Positions 56,748 to 64,000 of a stretch of 64,000 bases of DNA are shown here, one piece after another (position 1 is the stretch's first letter; every line of letters begins with the position of its first letter). The notes under the pieces are model-generated. The model did no database searches. It was not told where the DNA came from and worked only from the letters and a program-made list of their open reading frames with translations. The stretch lies in the NCBI RefSeq assembly GCF_000565015.1, contig NZ_JDFF01000018.1, forward strand, positions 1 to 64,000. Direction: 5' to 3'. The translations under genes and the position numbers were made by a program. Source of the DNA: Porphyromonas catoniae ATCC 51270 (GTDB lineage Bacteria > Bacteroidota > Bacteroidia > Bacteroidales > Porphyromonadaceae).

Positions 56748-59700
56748 TCAGACAAGTGATATTCTCCCTAGGAGGTCTATCTTCACCTTGCGAGGGTTAA
56801 GCTTCACATATGCTTTCAAGCTTTGAGCCCTATAAGATTTTGGGATTTCCCCCACGTTATCTTTACCATCAAGTGTTGTCTCCAAGTGATACCTAAATAC
56901 GTAGTCATGTGTCGCTAGTTTCTGTACCCGATACAGGTGGCGACTCAGCGTAGGATAGTCCTCTCCTTCTATCGCAGCTTGGATTTCCCCATCCTTCATC
57001 CCGATCAGGAACATATCATTCATACGTAGCACCTCCATCAGACGTAGATTAGAGGCTGGGAGAGCCCTAAGAACCGATTCTGGGAGCTCTGGGATGGCAA
57101 GAGCTTTCTCCATCACCTCTCGTGGATTGACAACTACAATAGGTAGGCCGTAACGGGCTCGCTCGACTGCCTGCCAGAAGGTAACAATCGACTCAACCAC
57201 ATTTCCATCATCATCCTTATATAGGGCTAGGTGATGATTGTTCCCTGGCGCAACAAAGCCCACGGCTTCACCCTCAATATTGTATCTAAGTGGTACGAGC
57301 TTAGACTGATCCTTACCCGTAAAACACCGAACACTGCGTACCTCTTGCGTCTTTGCCTCATCTAGATAAAGAGGCTCTGCAAAGGCTTGCTTCTCTCCAT
57401 ATTGTGAGATACGCTCTCTGACCTTTTCGCGTAGTACTTCGTCTACAATGTAGCCAACGTCCTTTGGCTTCAGGCTCTGGAGTGGATATTTGCATACGAC
57501 CTTATCTACCCCATCGACACTGATTACCCCATAGATAGTCTCCTCGGAGAGTGCACCTCGTGGGATAAGTACCCCCCTCTGCACATCGGTCTTACCCGAA
57601 CGCTTGTAGATATTACGACCTCGGGATATGGTACGCTTACCTGGGCGGAGTGAGACAAGGATACCTTCAACGTGCTTCGTCACCTCTCCGGTCGTGAAGT
57701 GAGGCTGTCTAATGAGCCAATGCTCCAACAGGGAGAGTTTCTCTTTCTTGGAGGGTTTCTGCTCTTGTTGCTCCTTGATGAACGCATCCATCTCCTGACG
57801 ATCAGCCTCTGCATTCACCCTATTGAGTCGCTGTATGTAGCTCTGCCGAGTACAAGCGACGATAAGGGCATCAACAGCATGGTGGCGATGATCCTTTCGC
57901 TTGGACCAATCCTTAATACGCTCATCCGTACGCTCTCCATCCCGATGCTCTACCGTAACGACTTCTGTCTCACCCATAGATCTATATCGCTCTAGGTTGA
58001 GGTCTCGCAGGATATTGTCATACCCCCACAGCTGACGAAGCTTAGCAGTGACACCACCCTCGGAGGCACTCACCAGTCGTATCCCCTTACGGAGGATGCC
58101 CTGTGCCTCACGAGAGATATACTGAGTGAGACGTAGATGACGCTCAATGAAGTCTTCGGGCAGATTCTCAGGTAGCATCAAGAGGCGCTGACGCTTAGAG
58201 TCGGATATCTTCTTACCTTTGAAGAGGGTTTCTATCCGACTGATGTAGTCCTGTTCCCACCCCTTGGTCTGGATGTACACCATTGCAAAGCGATTACCTT
58301 TCTCTTGGTTACACGAGCGACAGGCACAGACCTTATTCGACATAGAGTCATCGAAGAGGATTGACCTCGGGATGATATGCTCTACCTCAATCTCCTCACC
58401 TCTGAGAAATTGCACAACACCCACAGGATTACCACAATAGATACACCTCCCTCCAGACTCCTCCCACAGACTATACTTTTGGATACGAGCCTTCGTAGGA
58501 GTAATGTCTTCCGCTGCTATACGCTTGGCTATAGTCTCGTTTTTTCCCTTTCGTTTACGATTGTTACTTAAGACCTGCTCTCGTTCCTCACGGCTCATCT
58601 TTAGTTCACGAGCCAGTTCGACACGCACCTCATCAATCTCGCCATGTTCCCTCTTGAGCGCATTGACGAGGTTGATCATCTGGTTTAGGATCTTCTCGAC
58701 CACAGGCTGACGTAGGGCATTCTTTTGCAGGAGAGGGATTTCCTCTAGCAGGCTACGCTCATCTCGCTCCTGGGCAGTCATACTATCGGAGTGTCGTACT
58801 CCTGCAGCCTCGGCAGCCTCGCTATACATCTTACCCTCCTGGAGGTGAGGAAGGAGCTTACAGATGAACTTGGCTGACTTGTTTCCATAGCCCTGCTTGA
58901 CAAAGTCGATTTTATAGAGGGCATCCATCAGCCCACTATCTAAGTCCTCGGCCTTAATGCCTAGTTGCCCAATCAAGGCACTGCGCATCTCTTCCCTATC
59001 CTCGATGGAATAAAGGATGTGCCAGAGCTTATAGAGAGGTTCGTTCTGATAAGACTCATCAATGATTGGACGAATAACTCCATCCTCATCGACTTCGTGA
59101 GAATCCCTTGTCGTTAGATTAAACCTGAGTAGACCCTCATACTGCTCATATCCTTTCAGCACCTTGCGCAAGATAGCAGCAGTTGTATTCCCTGCTATCC
59201 CATTCACTAGCAGCTTATCACACCAGAGCTTATCCTTCGGCTTAATTTTAAGCTCCTTGCGAAGCACAGTAAGGCTGAGCTTATCGTTCTCCTGGAGGTA
59301 GTCAAAGAGCTTTTGCTTCTCCTCCTGCTCCAGCACTCGCTCTGTGCCATCAGGATGGTAAAGGCGGATGTTATGAATGGATTCCCAGACCTTGCAGACC
59401 TGGAAGATTGGGGAAGATTTCGGGGCTACCTTGGGACCAATGGTTATGGTCTTCTCAACAAGCTCCTCGACACCCTCCTTGTTGGTATGCTTTACTCGTA
59501 TGACCTTCTCCTTCTTCTCAAACTCACAGAAGGAGACCAACTGCTTGCATGACTTCAGAGGACGCTGATAGAAGATGATGCGGTCTCGTATCCTACCGAT
59601 CAGTGCGTCTGTAAGGAGCTCGGGATAGAACACCCTCTGCGCTGCCATGATGCGGTCATACTCCTCGATGTAGGCCTCACGGGGATAGACCTGCTTCTTG

Positions 59701-60308
59701 ATGCGGTAGGTATAGTAGGTGCCTCTGGGGGCAGTTTGTTGATTAGCTCTTAGCTCCCCAGCGAAGTGTTGACCGATGGTCTGCCCCTTCTCTTTTAGGG
59801 CCTGGTAACGTCCTTTGACTTGAGCTACATAGCTCTCCTTTTCCTTCTTGGCCTTGCTCTCGGTCTCAGCCTCGGCAGCTTCATCGGCCTTTGCGTGCTT
59901 GTAGCCTCGCTTCTGATTGATGTGGAGTAGCACCCGTCCTAGTTCAGTTAGGCTCAGCTGCTCTCCTGGCGTAGCAGCTCGAGCCCGTAGCTCCCAGAGC
60001 TCCAGTAGAGGGAGCTTAATCAGAGCTTCATCGGGGAGCATCCCATGCTCACGGAGCACCTTCTTTAGAGCTTCTCGTCGTAGCTGATAGCGATCCATGC
60101 CCTTGCGGATGGTGCGTGCCACCGTGCGCATCTTGTTCTTGGTGATCGCCTTACCCTGGGTGAATTCTGTAGCATCATCCGCAGAGAGGGGCACGATACG
60201 GCTCCCCATTCCTAGGATACTCTGTGGTTTCTCATCTTTGTCTAGGGTGATTAGGCACCACCCGATAGACCCGACACCGAGGTCGAGACCAAGTACTTTC
60301 TTTCCCAT
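56748..60308 (-). CDS. cas9: CRISPR-associated endonuclease Cas9 (type II-C)
   Basis: This 1186-aa RNA-guided nuclease has all expected parts: RuvC-I with D9 in LGLDLGVGSIGW, an arginine-rich bridge helix (about 60-85), a REC lobe shorter than in Streptococcus Cas9, RuvC-II with E564 in VRVELARELK, the HNH domain with H644 in EVEHIIPRS and N667, and RuvC-III with HHAVDALIVAC (809-819). The HNH domain is flanked by two CxxC pairs (C622/C625 and C663/C666), a likely zinc site. The C-terminal 300 residues should read the PAM, which cannot be predicted here. No catalytic residue is missing, so the nuclease looks active. cas1 and cas2 follow; the tracrRNA is divergent upstream. Confidence 0.97.
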   Translation of the reverse strand: MGKKVLGLDLGVGSIGWCLITLDKDEKPQSILGMGSRIVPLSADDATEFTQGKAITKNKMRTVARTIRKGMDRYQLRREALKKVLREHGMLPDEALIKLPLLELWELRARAATPGEQLSLTELGRVLLHINQKRGYKHAKADEAAEAETESKAKKEKESYVAQVKGRYQALKEKGQTIGQHFAGELRANQQTAPRGTYYTYRIKKQVYPREAYIEEYDRIMAAQRVFYPELLTDALIGRIRDRIIFYQRPLKSCKQLVSFCEFEKKEKVIRVKHTNKEGVEELVEKTITIGPKVAPKSSPIFQVCKVWESIHNIRLYHPDGTERVLEQEEKQKLFDYLQENDKLSLTVLRKELKIKPKDKLWCDKLLVNGIAGNTTAAILRKVLKGYEQYEGLLRFNLTTRDSHEVDEDGVIRPIIDESYQNEPLYKLWHILYSIEDREEMRSALIGQLGIKAEDLDSGLMDALYKIDFVKQGYGNKSAKFICKLLPHLQEGKMYSEAAEAAGVRHSDSMTAQERDERSLLEEIPLLQKNALRQPVVEKILNQMINLVNALKREHGEIDEVRVELARELKMSREEREQVLSNNRKRKGKNETIAKRIAAEDITPTKARIQKYSLWEESGGRCIYCGNPVGVVQFLRGEEIEVEHIIPRSILFDDSMSNKVCACRSCNQEKGNRFAMVYIQTKGWEQDYISRIETLFKGKKISDSKRQRLLMLPENLPEDFIERHLRLTQYISREAQGILRKGIRLVSASEGGVTAKLRQLWGYDNILRDLNLERYRSMGETEVVTVEHRDGERTDERIKDWSKRKDHRHHAVDALIVACTRQSYIQRLNRVNAEADRQEMDAFIKEQQEQKPSKKEKLSLLEHWLIRQPHFTTGEVTKHVEGILVSLRPGKRTISRGRNIYKRSGKTDVQRGVLIPRGALSEETIYGVISVDGVDKVVCKYPLQSLKPKDVGYIVDEVLREKVRERISQYGEKQAFAEPLYLDEAKTQEVRSVRCFTGKDQSKLVPLRYNIEGEAVGFVAPGNNHHLALYKDDDGNVVESIVTFWQAVERARYGLPIVVVNPREVMEKALAIPELPESVLRALPASNLRLMEVLRMNDMFLIGMKDGEIQAAIEGEDYPTLSRHLYRVQKLATHDYVFRYHLETTLDGKDNVGEIPKSYRAQSLKAYVKLNPRKVKIDLLGRISLV

Positions 60309-60322
60309 AGTACTCTTATATT

Positions 60323-60353
60323 TCGTTAGTTAATCATTATTTGGCTACCTTCG
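60323..60353 (+). promoter_or_regulatory. tracrRNA promoter with TACCTTCG box
   Basis: TACCTTCG (60346-60353) lies 20 bp after TTCG (60322-60325) and about 7 bp before the anti-repeat body. It differs by one base (C for T) from the usual TAnnTTTG and is identical to the box inside the CRISPR repeats. Confidence 0.55.
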
Positions 60354-60357
60354 TGGT

Positions 60358-60454
60358 ACTGATTTGAAGCTAAGCACAATAAGGATTTCGTTCCGTTGTG
60401 AAAACATCCAAGGCGGGGGGCGGAGGTAATAACTCCAAGCCTCGCCTTTCTTTT
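60358..60454 (+). ncRNA. tracrRNA of the type II-C system
   Basis: Positions 60355-60380 pair with the first 27 nt of the CRISPR repeat with one bulge and two mismatches. The transcript, about 97 nt, then has a small GGA/TCC hairpin (GGATTTCGTTCC), the single-stranded GTTGTGAAAACATCC region and a terminator: 60412-60418 with 60440-60446 around an inner GGAG/CTCC stem, followed by TTTCTTTT. The start is inferred from the promoter box and could be a few bases off. It is read divergently from cas9 and supplies the RNA needed to process crRNA and load Cas9. Confidence 0.9.
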
Positions 60455-60667
60455 GTGTTTACATGCCAGCCCATGAGGTACCCTTGTTATGCAGGCTAAG
60501 TTACTGACTTTTCGAACAAATAGCAAATAAAAAACACAAGAGAGCAAGGGCAGTATACACACCACAAAGTATAAGGCCACCCAACAGCCAAACAAACGGT
60601 ATATACACAAGTGAAAATCAACACTTTACAAGAACATAAAACACGATTCCCTTGACCTCCCCTCCAT

Positions 60668-60774
60668 GAGTTACCATAACTCCTTTTTGCGACTTACCAT
60701 AACTCGCTCTGACGAGTTACCATAACTCTCTAAAACGAGTTACCACAACTCGTTACTAAGACTTATGGTAACTC
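60668..60774. repeat. Five-unit 23-bp palindromic repeat array, family A (copy A4)
   Basis: Units start at 60668, 60691, 60714, 60737 and 60760, exactly 23 bp apart, with cores GAGTTACCATAACTC, GACTTACCATAACTC and GAGTTACCACAACTC. Unit 5 is the inverted form. It is the most regular copy and lies just beyond the CRISPR locus. Confidence 0.88.
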
Positions 60775-60863
60775 GTCACACCCCTCCAACTTATAGTAGG
60801 TCAACAGGGCTTCTCAAGCATAAAAGTAGACTGAGGCAGAGAGCGATTTAATTAGAAGCTAAG

Positions 60864-60871
60864 TATCTTTG
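60864..60871 (+). promoter_or_regulatory. -7 box for the nitroreductase gene
   Basis: TATCTTTG, 35 bp before the gene start; no clear -33 box. Confidence 0.5.
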
Positions 60872-60905
60872 CAAACGAACTAAACGACAGAACAAGCAAC
60901 GCTAT

Positions 60906-61550
60906 ATGACAGACGCGAGTAATAAGGACAGCTGGATGAATGAAGTCCGTGAACTCGGGCAGGAACTTATTGAGCAGGGTGAAGTCTCCCATACACACGA
61001 GGTACTTCCTGCCATCTGTAGTCGCCGATCCATAAGGCAATTTACCGACGCCCCCCTCTCCGGTGAAGATGTCCAGATACTGCTAGAGGCTGGACTGCGG
61101 GCTCCCTCATCGCGAGGAGCACATACCACACAGTTTATACTCGTTGAGAGCCGAGAAACCTTGACAGAGCTAAGCTACATGCGCCCCGATGGAGCTGACT
61201 TCCTCAGGCAAGTGCCACTCGGCATCGTCATCCTTGGCTCTCCGATGGAGTGCGAGCGTTGGATAGCAGATGCCTCTCTAGCCGCAGGCTATATCCAGCT
61301 ACAAGCAGAAGCCCTTGGTCTCGGCTCCTGCTGGGCAGATGTCTTCGGGCAAAATACGTCCAATGGGCAAGAGGCTAGTGAGTACGTTCGCAATGTATTA
61401 GGCATTCCCTATCAGCTTGAGATCCTATGTATCGTTGCCGTTGGGCATAAAGCTTCCAGCCTTGCTCCACATGCGGTGGAGGAACTGAGGTGGGAGCAGA
61501 TCCATATCGGGCGCTATCCAGCCCTAGAGGAGGAAGCCTCCCAGAGCTAA
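60906..61550 (+). CDS. Nitroreductase-family FMN enzyme
   Basis: This 214-aa flavoprotein should reduce nitro compounds, quinones or other electron acceptors with NAD(P)H. The FMN-phosphate-binding motif SRRSIRQFTDAPLSGEDV and the later LEAGLRAPSSRGAHTTQF and GLGSCWADVFG are typical of the nitroreductase fold. A short N-terminal helical stretch (about 35 residues) precedes the domain. The DUF2520 gene starts 10 bp after it, so they are likely co-transcribed. Substrate is unknown. Confidence 0.85.
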   Translation: MTDASNKDSWMNEVRELGQELIEQGEVSHTHEVLPAICSRRSIRQFTDAPLSGEDVQILLEAGLRAPSSRGAHTTQFILVESRETLTELSYMRPDGADFLRQVPLGIVILGSPMECERWIADASLAAGYIQLQAEALGLGSCWADVFGQNTSNGQEASEYVRNVLGIPYQLEILCIVAVGHKASSLAPHAVEELRWEQIHIGRYPALEEEASQS

Positions 61551-61560
61551 ACCAATCCCT

Positions 61561-62367
61561 GTGAAGAAACAAGAGCGAATCGTCCTCCTCGGTGCAGGCA
61601 ACGTAGCCTGGCACTTAGCTCGCGCCCTCCATCTACTTAATGTAGGGGAGACGGAGTATATCGTCACCGATATATACAGCCCGAGTGGCGTGACAGCATG
61701 CGACTTAGCCTCTACCCTTGGCGAAGGAGTTCATAGCACCAACGACCTCAGCTCTCTACCACAAGACGCAGACTGGTACGTCTTCGCCGTCCGAGATGAC
61801 GCTCTACCCGAGCTTTGGACACAGCTTGCTCACCACACATCAGGCACTTGGCTACACACATCAGGCAGTACCGACCTCTGCTCAATGACGAAATACCATA
61901 GCAGTACAGGGGTGCTTTATCCTCTACAAACCTTCAGCAAGGGGAAGGTATTAGACTTCTCCTCCATTCCTCTCTATATCGAGGCCAACAATGAGTCCAC
62001 ACAGGCTCGGATCGAGACCTTAGCACACAGCCTAAGCAACGAGGTACATCATGCCAGCTCTGAGGCACGCATGGCTCTGCATGTAGCCGCAGTCCTCTCA
62101 TGTAACTTCTCGAATTATCTCATCACGCTCGCTGAGGAACTTCTCTCCGCCCATCAGCTCCCATCTAAGGCTCTCCTCCCACTCTTAGATGAAATGATTG
62201 AGAAGCTCCACCACCTCCCTGCCCAAGAGGCACAGACGGGTCCAGCACGAAGGCGCGATCAGATGGTTATTGAGCGGCACCTCAAGCTCCTACACAACAC
62301 ACCCGAGCTGGAGCAGTTATACCGACTACTCTCCGAAGGCATCCGTAAACGGTTTGACTTGGGATAA
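61561..62367 (+). CDS. Rossmann-like and DUF2520 domain protein (GTG start)
   Basis: This 268-aa protein has an NAD(P)-binding Rossmann domain at the N-terminus (VLLGAGNVAWHLARALHLL) and the DUF2520 helical domain at the C-terminus (MALHVAAVLSCNFSNYLITLAEELL, TGPARRRDQMVIERHLKLL). It resembles F420-dependent and 3-hydroxyisobutyrate-type dehydrogenases, but the substrate is not known. The start is GTG at 61561; no nearby ATG fits the conserved beginning. It follows the nitroreductase by 10 bp. Confidence 0.8.
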   Translation: MKKQERIVLLGAGNVAWHLARALHLLNVGETEYIVTDIYSPSGVTACDLASTLGEGVHSTNDLSSLPQDADWYVFAVRDDALPELWTQLAHHTSGTWLHTSGSTDLCSMTKYHSSTGVLYPLQTFSKGKVLDFSSIPLYIEANNESTQARIETLAHSLSNEVHHASSEARMALHVAAVLSCNFSNYLITLAEELLSAHQLPSKALLPLLDEMIEKLHHLPAQEAQTGPARRRDQMVIERHLKLLHNTPELEQLYRLLSEGIRKRFDLG

Positions 62368-62690
62368 TCAGTGACACAAAGGAGGCATTGTCTTCCCTCC
62401 CAAACCTTTTCTCCTCACATTCTTCATCAATCGGCTCAGCAATAAAGCTACTCGTATAAAGGGGGCAAACCATTGGATAGAAGAGATGAGGCACGATACA
62501 ACAAATCACTCGACCAATCCCAAAGGATTAGCCGAGTGATTACGTTTATTCTACCAGAAAACTTCTTAGACCAGCTCTATTGTCTTATTGTACAGACGAG
62601 GAGCTTTTTGCTCCTTCCCTCCCTTTGTGAAGCACCAACTTCTTTCTCAAAGTAATTCTAAGGAGGGGGGATTAAGTCCAATACTTCTTG
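62368..62690. other. Convergent intergenic region before the PorV/PorQ-family gene
   Basis: It contains the hairpin at 62504-62541 and another short hairpin near 62599-62615. No gene or repeat array is seen. Confidence 0.55.
62504..62541 (+). terminator. Hairpin, probable terminator
   Basis: AATCACTCG/CGAGTGATT (62504-62512 with 62533-62541) encloses AATCC/GGATT (62516-62520 with 62525-62529) and is followed by ACGTTTATT. It may serve the + gene ending at 62367. Confidence 0.5.
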
Positions 62691-63656
62691 CTAGAATACA
62701 CCAAGATTAACCCCAATGGTTAGCTGGAAGGCTGCCTTCAACCCTTCAGCCGAAGGAGCAAGATAAGCGAGGTCGATATTCATGGGCTTGAAACGCAGTC
62801 CAGCACCTGCAGAGAAGTGCTTTGCTCCATTACTGTCATAGAAATATCCGAGGCGCAAAGCGTAGGCTTGGCGGAATAGATATTCACCACCAACGTGTAG
62901 GGCGGTAGACCGAGTGTTCGATGGATAAAAGAAGTAATCTGCACCGAGAGCAAGGGCAAGATGATGCTCTGCACTGATGCCATAGCCCAACTCACCACCT
63001 AAACCAAAGAAAGCTGGAGGGTACGCATCTGACCCTTTACTCGTATAGCGATAACTCCCACCAAGGTTCTGAGCCTTTGCTCCAATGGTGTAGCTAAGTC
63101 CCAGATGATCTTCAGCAGGCTGACTTCGGTAGAATGCTCCAACCCCCACCACGAACGTAGAGGCTGACCGCTTGAGGCTTGTCGAGATATAGCTCCCCGT
63201 GACATACGCAGACAAAGATGATAACCGAAGGGCATAACCAACATCAATCGTATAGTCCTCGATAGCGTATGTCTTCTTAACCCGCTCAGCTTGGTCAACC
63301 TCTTGGAACTTGAGTCCACCTAGGTAGCGTCCACCCAAGAAGAACCCATGATCTCCGAGTCGAGCCCCTAGAGCGAGATTAAACAGGTTACGGGATCCAT
63401 CAAAGCCCTCAATCTTACCTAAGAAGCGTGCGCTCGCAGAGGCAGAGAGATTGCCTTCATCACTATAGAGTAGCGACGTAGGGTTAGCGTATAGGTACGA
63501 TGTATGGGATTCACCATAGTGATTCCCCCCTAGTGCGGCTGAGCGTGTATCAACTGCCATCTCGAGGATGGGTAGTGAGCGAGCCTTCGTCGTCTGAGCG
63601 GAGAGAGAGGCTACGCTACAAAGAGTCCCAAGTAGCAGGATGGATAACTTGTTCAT
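62691..63656 (-). CDS. PorV/PorQ-family outer membrane protein
   Basis: This 321-aa protein has a signal peptide (MNKLSILLLGTLCSVASLSAQ) and the family start SLPILEMAVDTRSAALGGNHYGESHTSYLYANPTSL motif elements (SAALGG and ANP). The rest is a series of amphipathic strands rich in G, Y and L, consistent with a FadL-like barrel, ending in a C-terminal aromatic residue (GVNLGVF). Family members include PorV and PorQ of the type IX secretion and attachment machinery; which one this is cannot be decided. It is adjacent to a T9SS-type cargo protein at the right edge. Confidence 0.75.
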   Translation of the reverse strand: MNKLSILLLGTLCSVASLSAQTTKARSLPILEMAVDTRSAALGGNHYGESHTSYLYANPTSLLYSDEGNLSASASARFLGKIEGFDGSRNLFNLALGARLGDHGFFLGGRYLGGLKFQEVDQAERVKKTYAIEDYTIDVGYALRLSSLSAYVTGSYISTSLKRSASTFVVGVGAFYRSQPAEDHLGLSYTIGAKAQNLGGSYRYTSKGSDAYPPAFFGLGGELGYGISAEHHLALALGADYFFYPSNTRSTALHVGGEYLFRQAYALRLGYFYDSNGAKHFSAGAGLRFKPMNIDLAYLAPSAEGLKAAFQLTIGVNLGVF

Positions 63657-63672
63657 GGTCTATTCAGAATAC

Positions 63673-64000
63673 TTATTGTTTGACAAACCCCTTCGTATAT
63701 GTACCCTTAGCAGATTTTACCCTGAGGACATAAGCCCCTGGAGCAATCGTCTTCACAGGCACCTTGATTGAGCCAATACCCTTGACCGTATAGGTCTTAT
63801 CAAATACCCGTGTACCGAGCGTACTAACAATCTCAACCTGCACCCTATCAAGAGATGGATCCATGACCAGGTTTAGTACTGTAGTAGCAGGGATGGGATA
63901 AACCGAATAGACTGCATCAGCTGTACTCGTCACGACACGTACGGGTATGGTCGTCTGTACAGAGGAACTAATACCATCTGAGACCTCCACCTGTACCTGA
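63673..64000 (-). CDS. C-terminal part of a secreted protein with T9SS sorting domain (partial)
   Basis: This open frame runs off the right end, so only the last 108 or so codons are present. The visible part begins with a beta-rich VxVEVSDG segment, as at the end of Ig- or cadherin-like domains, and continues into a type A T9SS C-terminal sorting domain: VYPIPATTVLNL, VEIVSTLGTRVF, APGAYVLRVKSAKGTYTKGFVKQ ending within two residues of the stop. Such domains send proteins across the outer membrane for anchoring or release. It lies 16 bp beyond the PorV/PorQ-family gene, which may be coexpressed. Confidence 0.85.
   Translation of the reverse strand, partial: QVQVEVSDGISSSVQTTIPVRVVTSTADAVYSVYPIPATTVLNLVMDPSLDRVQVEIVSTLGTRVFDKTYTVKGIGSIKVPVKTIAPGAYVLRVKSAKGTYTKGFVKQ

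Larger units (their letters stand above)
60455..60905. other. Intergenic region between tracrRNA and nitroreductase gene
   Basis: It contains the family A array A4 and the nitroreductase -7 box. About 60460-60660 is A-rich, and no reliable cas9 promoter or gene could be identified in it. Confidence 0.55.

Overview
The window looks like a chromosomal segment of a Bacteroidales bacterium, most likely Porphyromonas or a close relative. The evidence is: many Bacteroidota-type promoters (-33 TTG or TTTG, -7 TAnnTTTG) and few Shine-Dalgarno sites; a fused lpxC/fabZ gene; type IX secretion genes (a PorE-like multidomain lipoprotein, a PorV/PorQ-family barrel, and a C-terminal sorting domain running off the right edge); and a 47-bp type II-C CRISPR repeat of the Bacteroidota kind. 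Taxonomy is inferred from gene content only.

Left to right. 0.7-5.6 kb (-): parA-parB-DUF5683-lytic transglycosylase-nucleotidyltransferase. 6.5-12.7 kb (+): acyl-CoA synthetase, fumC, and the acetate pair pta-ackA, with pta broken by a 5-bp tandem duplication. 13-20.6 kb (+): a GH73/LysM hydrolase, purM, prfA, pyrF and the lipid A genes lpxD, lpxC/fabZ, lpxA. 20.9-26.3 kb: a degenerate Nnr-like protein (+) facing a minus-strand cluster proS-queF-diacylglycerol kinase-small RHH-like protein-tadA. 26.5-28.4 kb: tRNA-Val and a RecD-like helicase. 28.5-31.2 kb (+): an unknown anchored protein, DUF3822, rsmD and a flavodoxin-fold oxidoreductase. 31.8-38.3 kb (-): GH20 hexosaminidase, glyA, a candidate 6S-like RNA, and gmk-recA-bcp in order of position. 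38.8-47.6 kb: a lipoprotein (+), then (-) sppA-lpxK-thiL-tsaC-ClC channel-alkD-rluA. 47.9-54.4 kb (-): queE-porE, a guanidino-modifying enzyme and a large S9 peptidase. 54.6-60.5 kb: a complete II-C CRISPR-Cas locus. 60.9-64 kb: nitroreductase, DUF2520 protein, PorV/PorQ-family protein and the partial sorting-domain protein.

The CRISPR locus holds cas9 (1186 aa, all nuclease motifs visible), cas1, cas2 and 10 repeats with 9 spacers. A tracrRNA can be read directly upstream of and divergent from cas9: its anti-repeat pairs with almost all of the first 27 nt of the repeat, and a terminator hairpin follows. Each standard repeat carries a promoter-like arrangement (TTG-N19-TACCTTCG), and the same TACCTTCG box sits at the expected place upstream of the tracrRNA, so the array probably makes crRNAs from repeat-internal promoters directed against the cas genes.

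The most unusual feature is a set of ten intergenic arrays, each about 110-115 bp and each built of five units with a period of 22-23 bp. They fall into four sequence families. The two best-defined families (A and B) have a 15-17 bp quasi-palindromic core. The arrays sit between genes, sometimes inside apparent operons, and one forms a 36-bp perfect hairpin. No function is assigned; they are the best candidate here for something undescribed.
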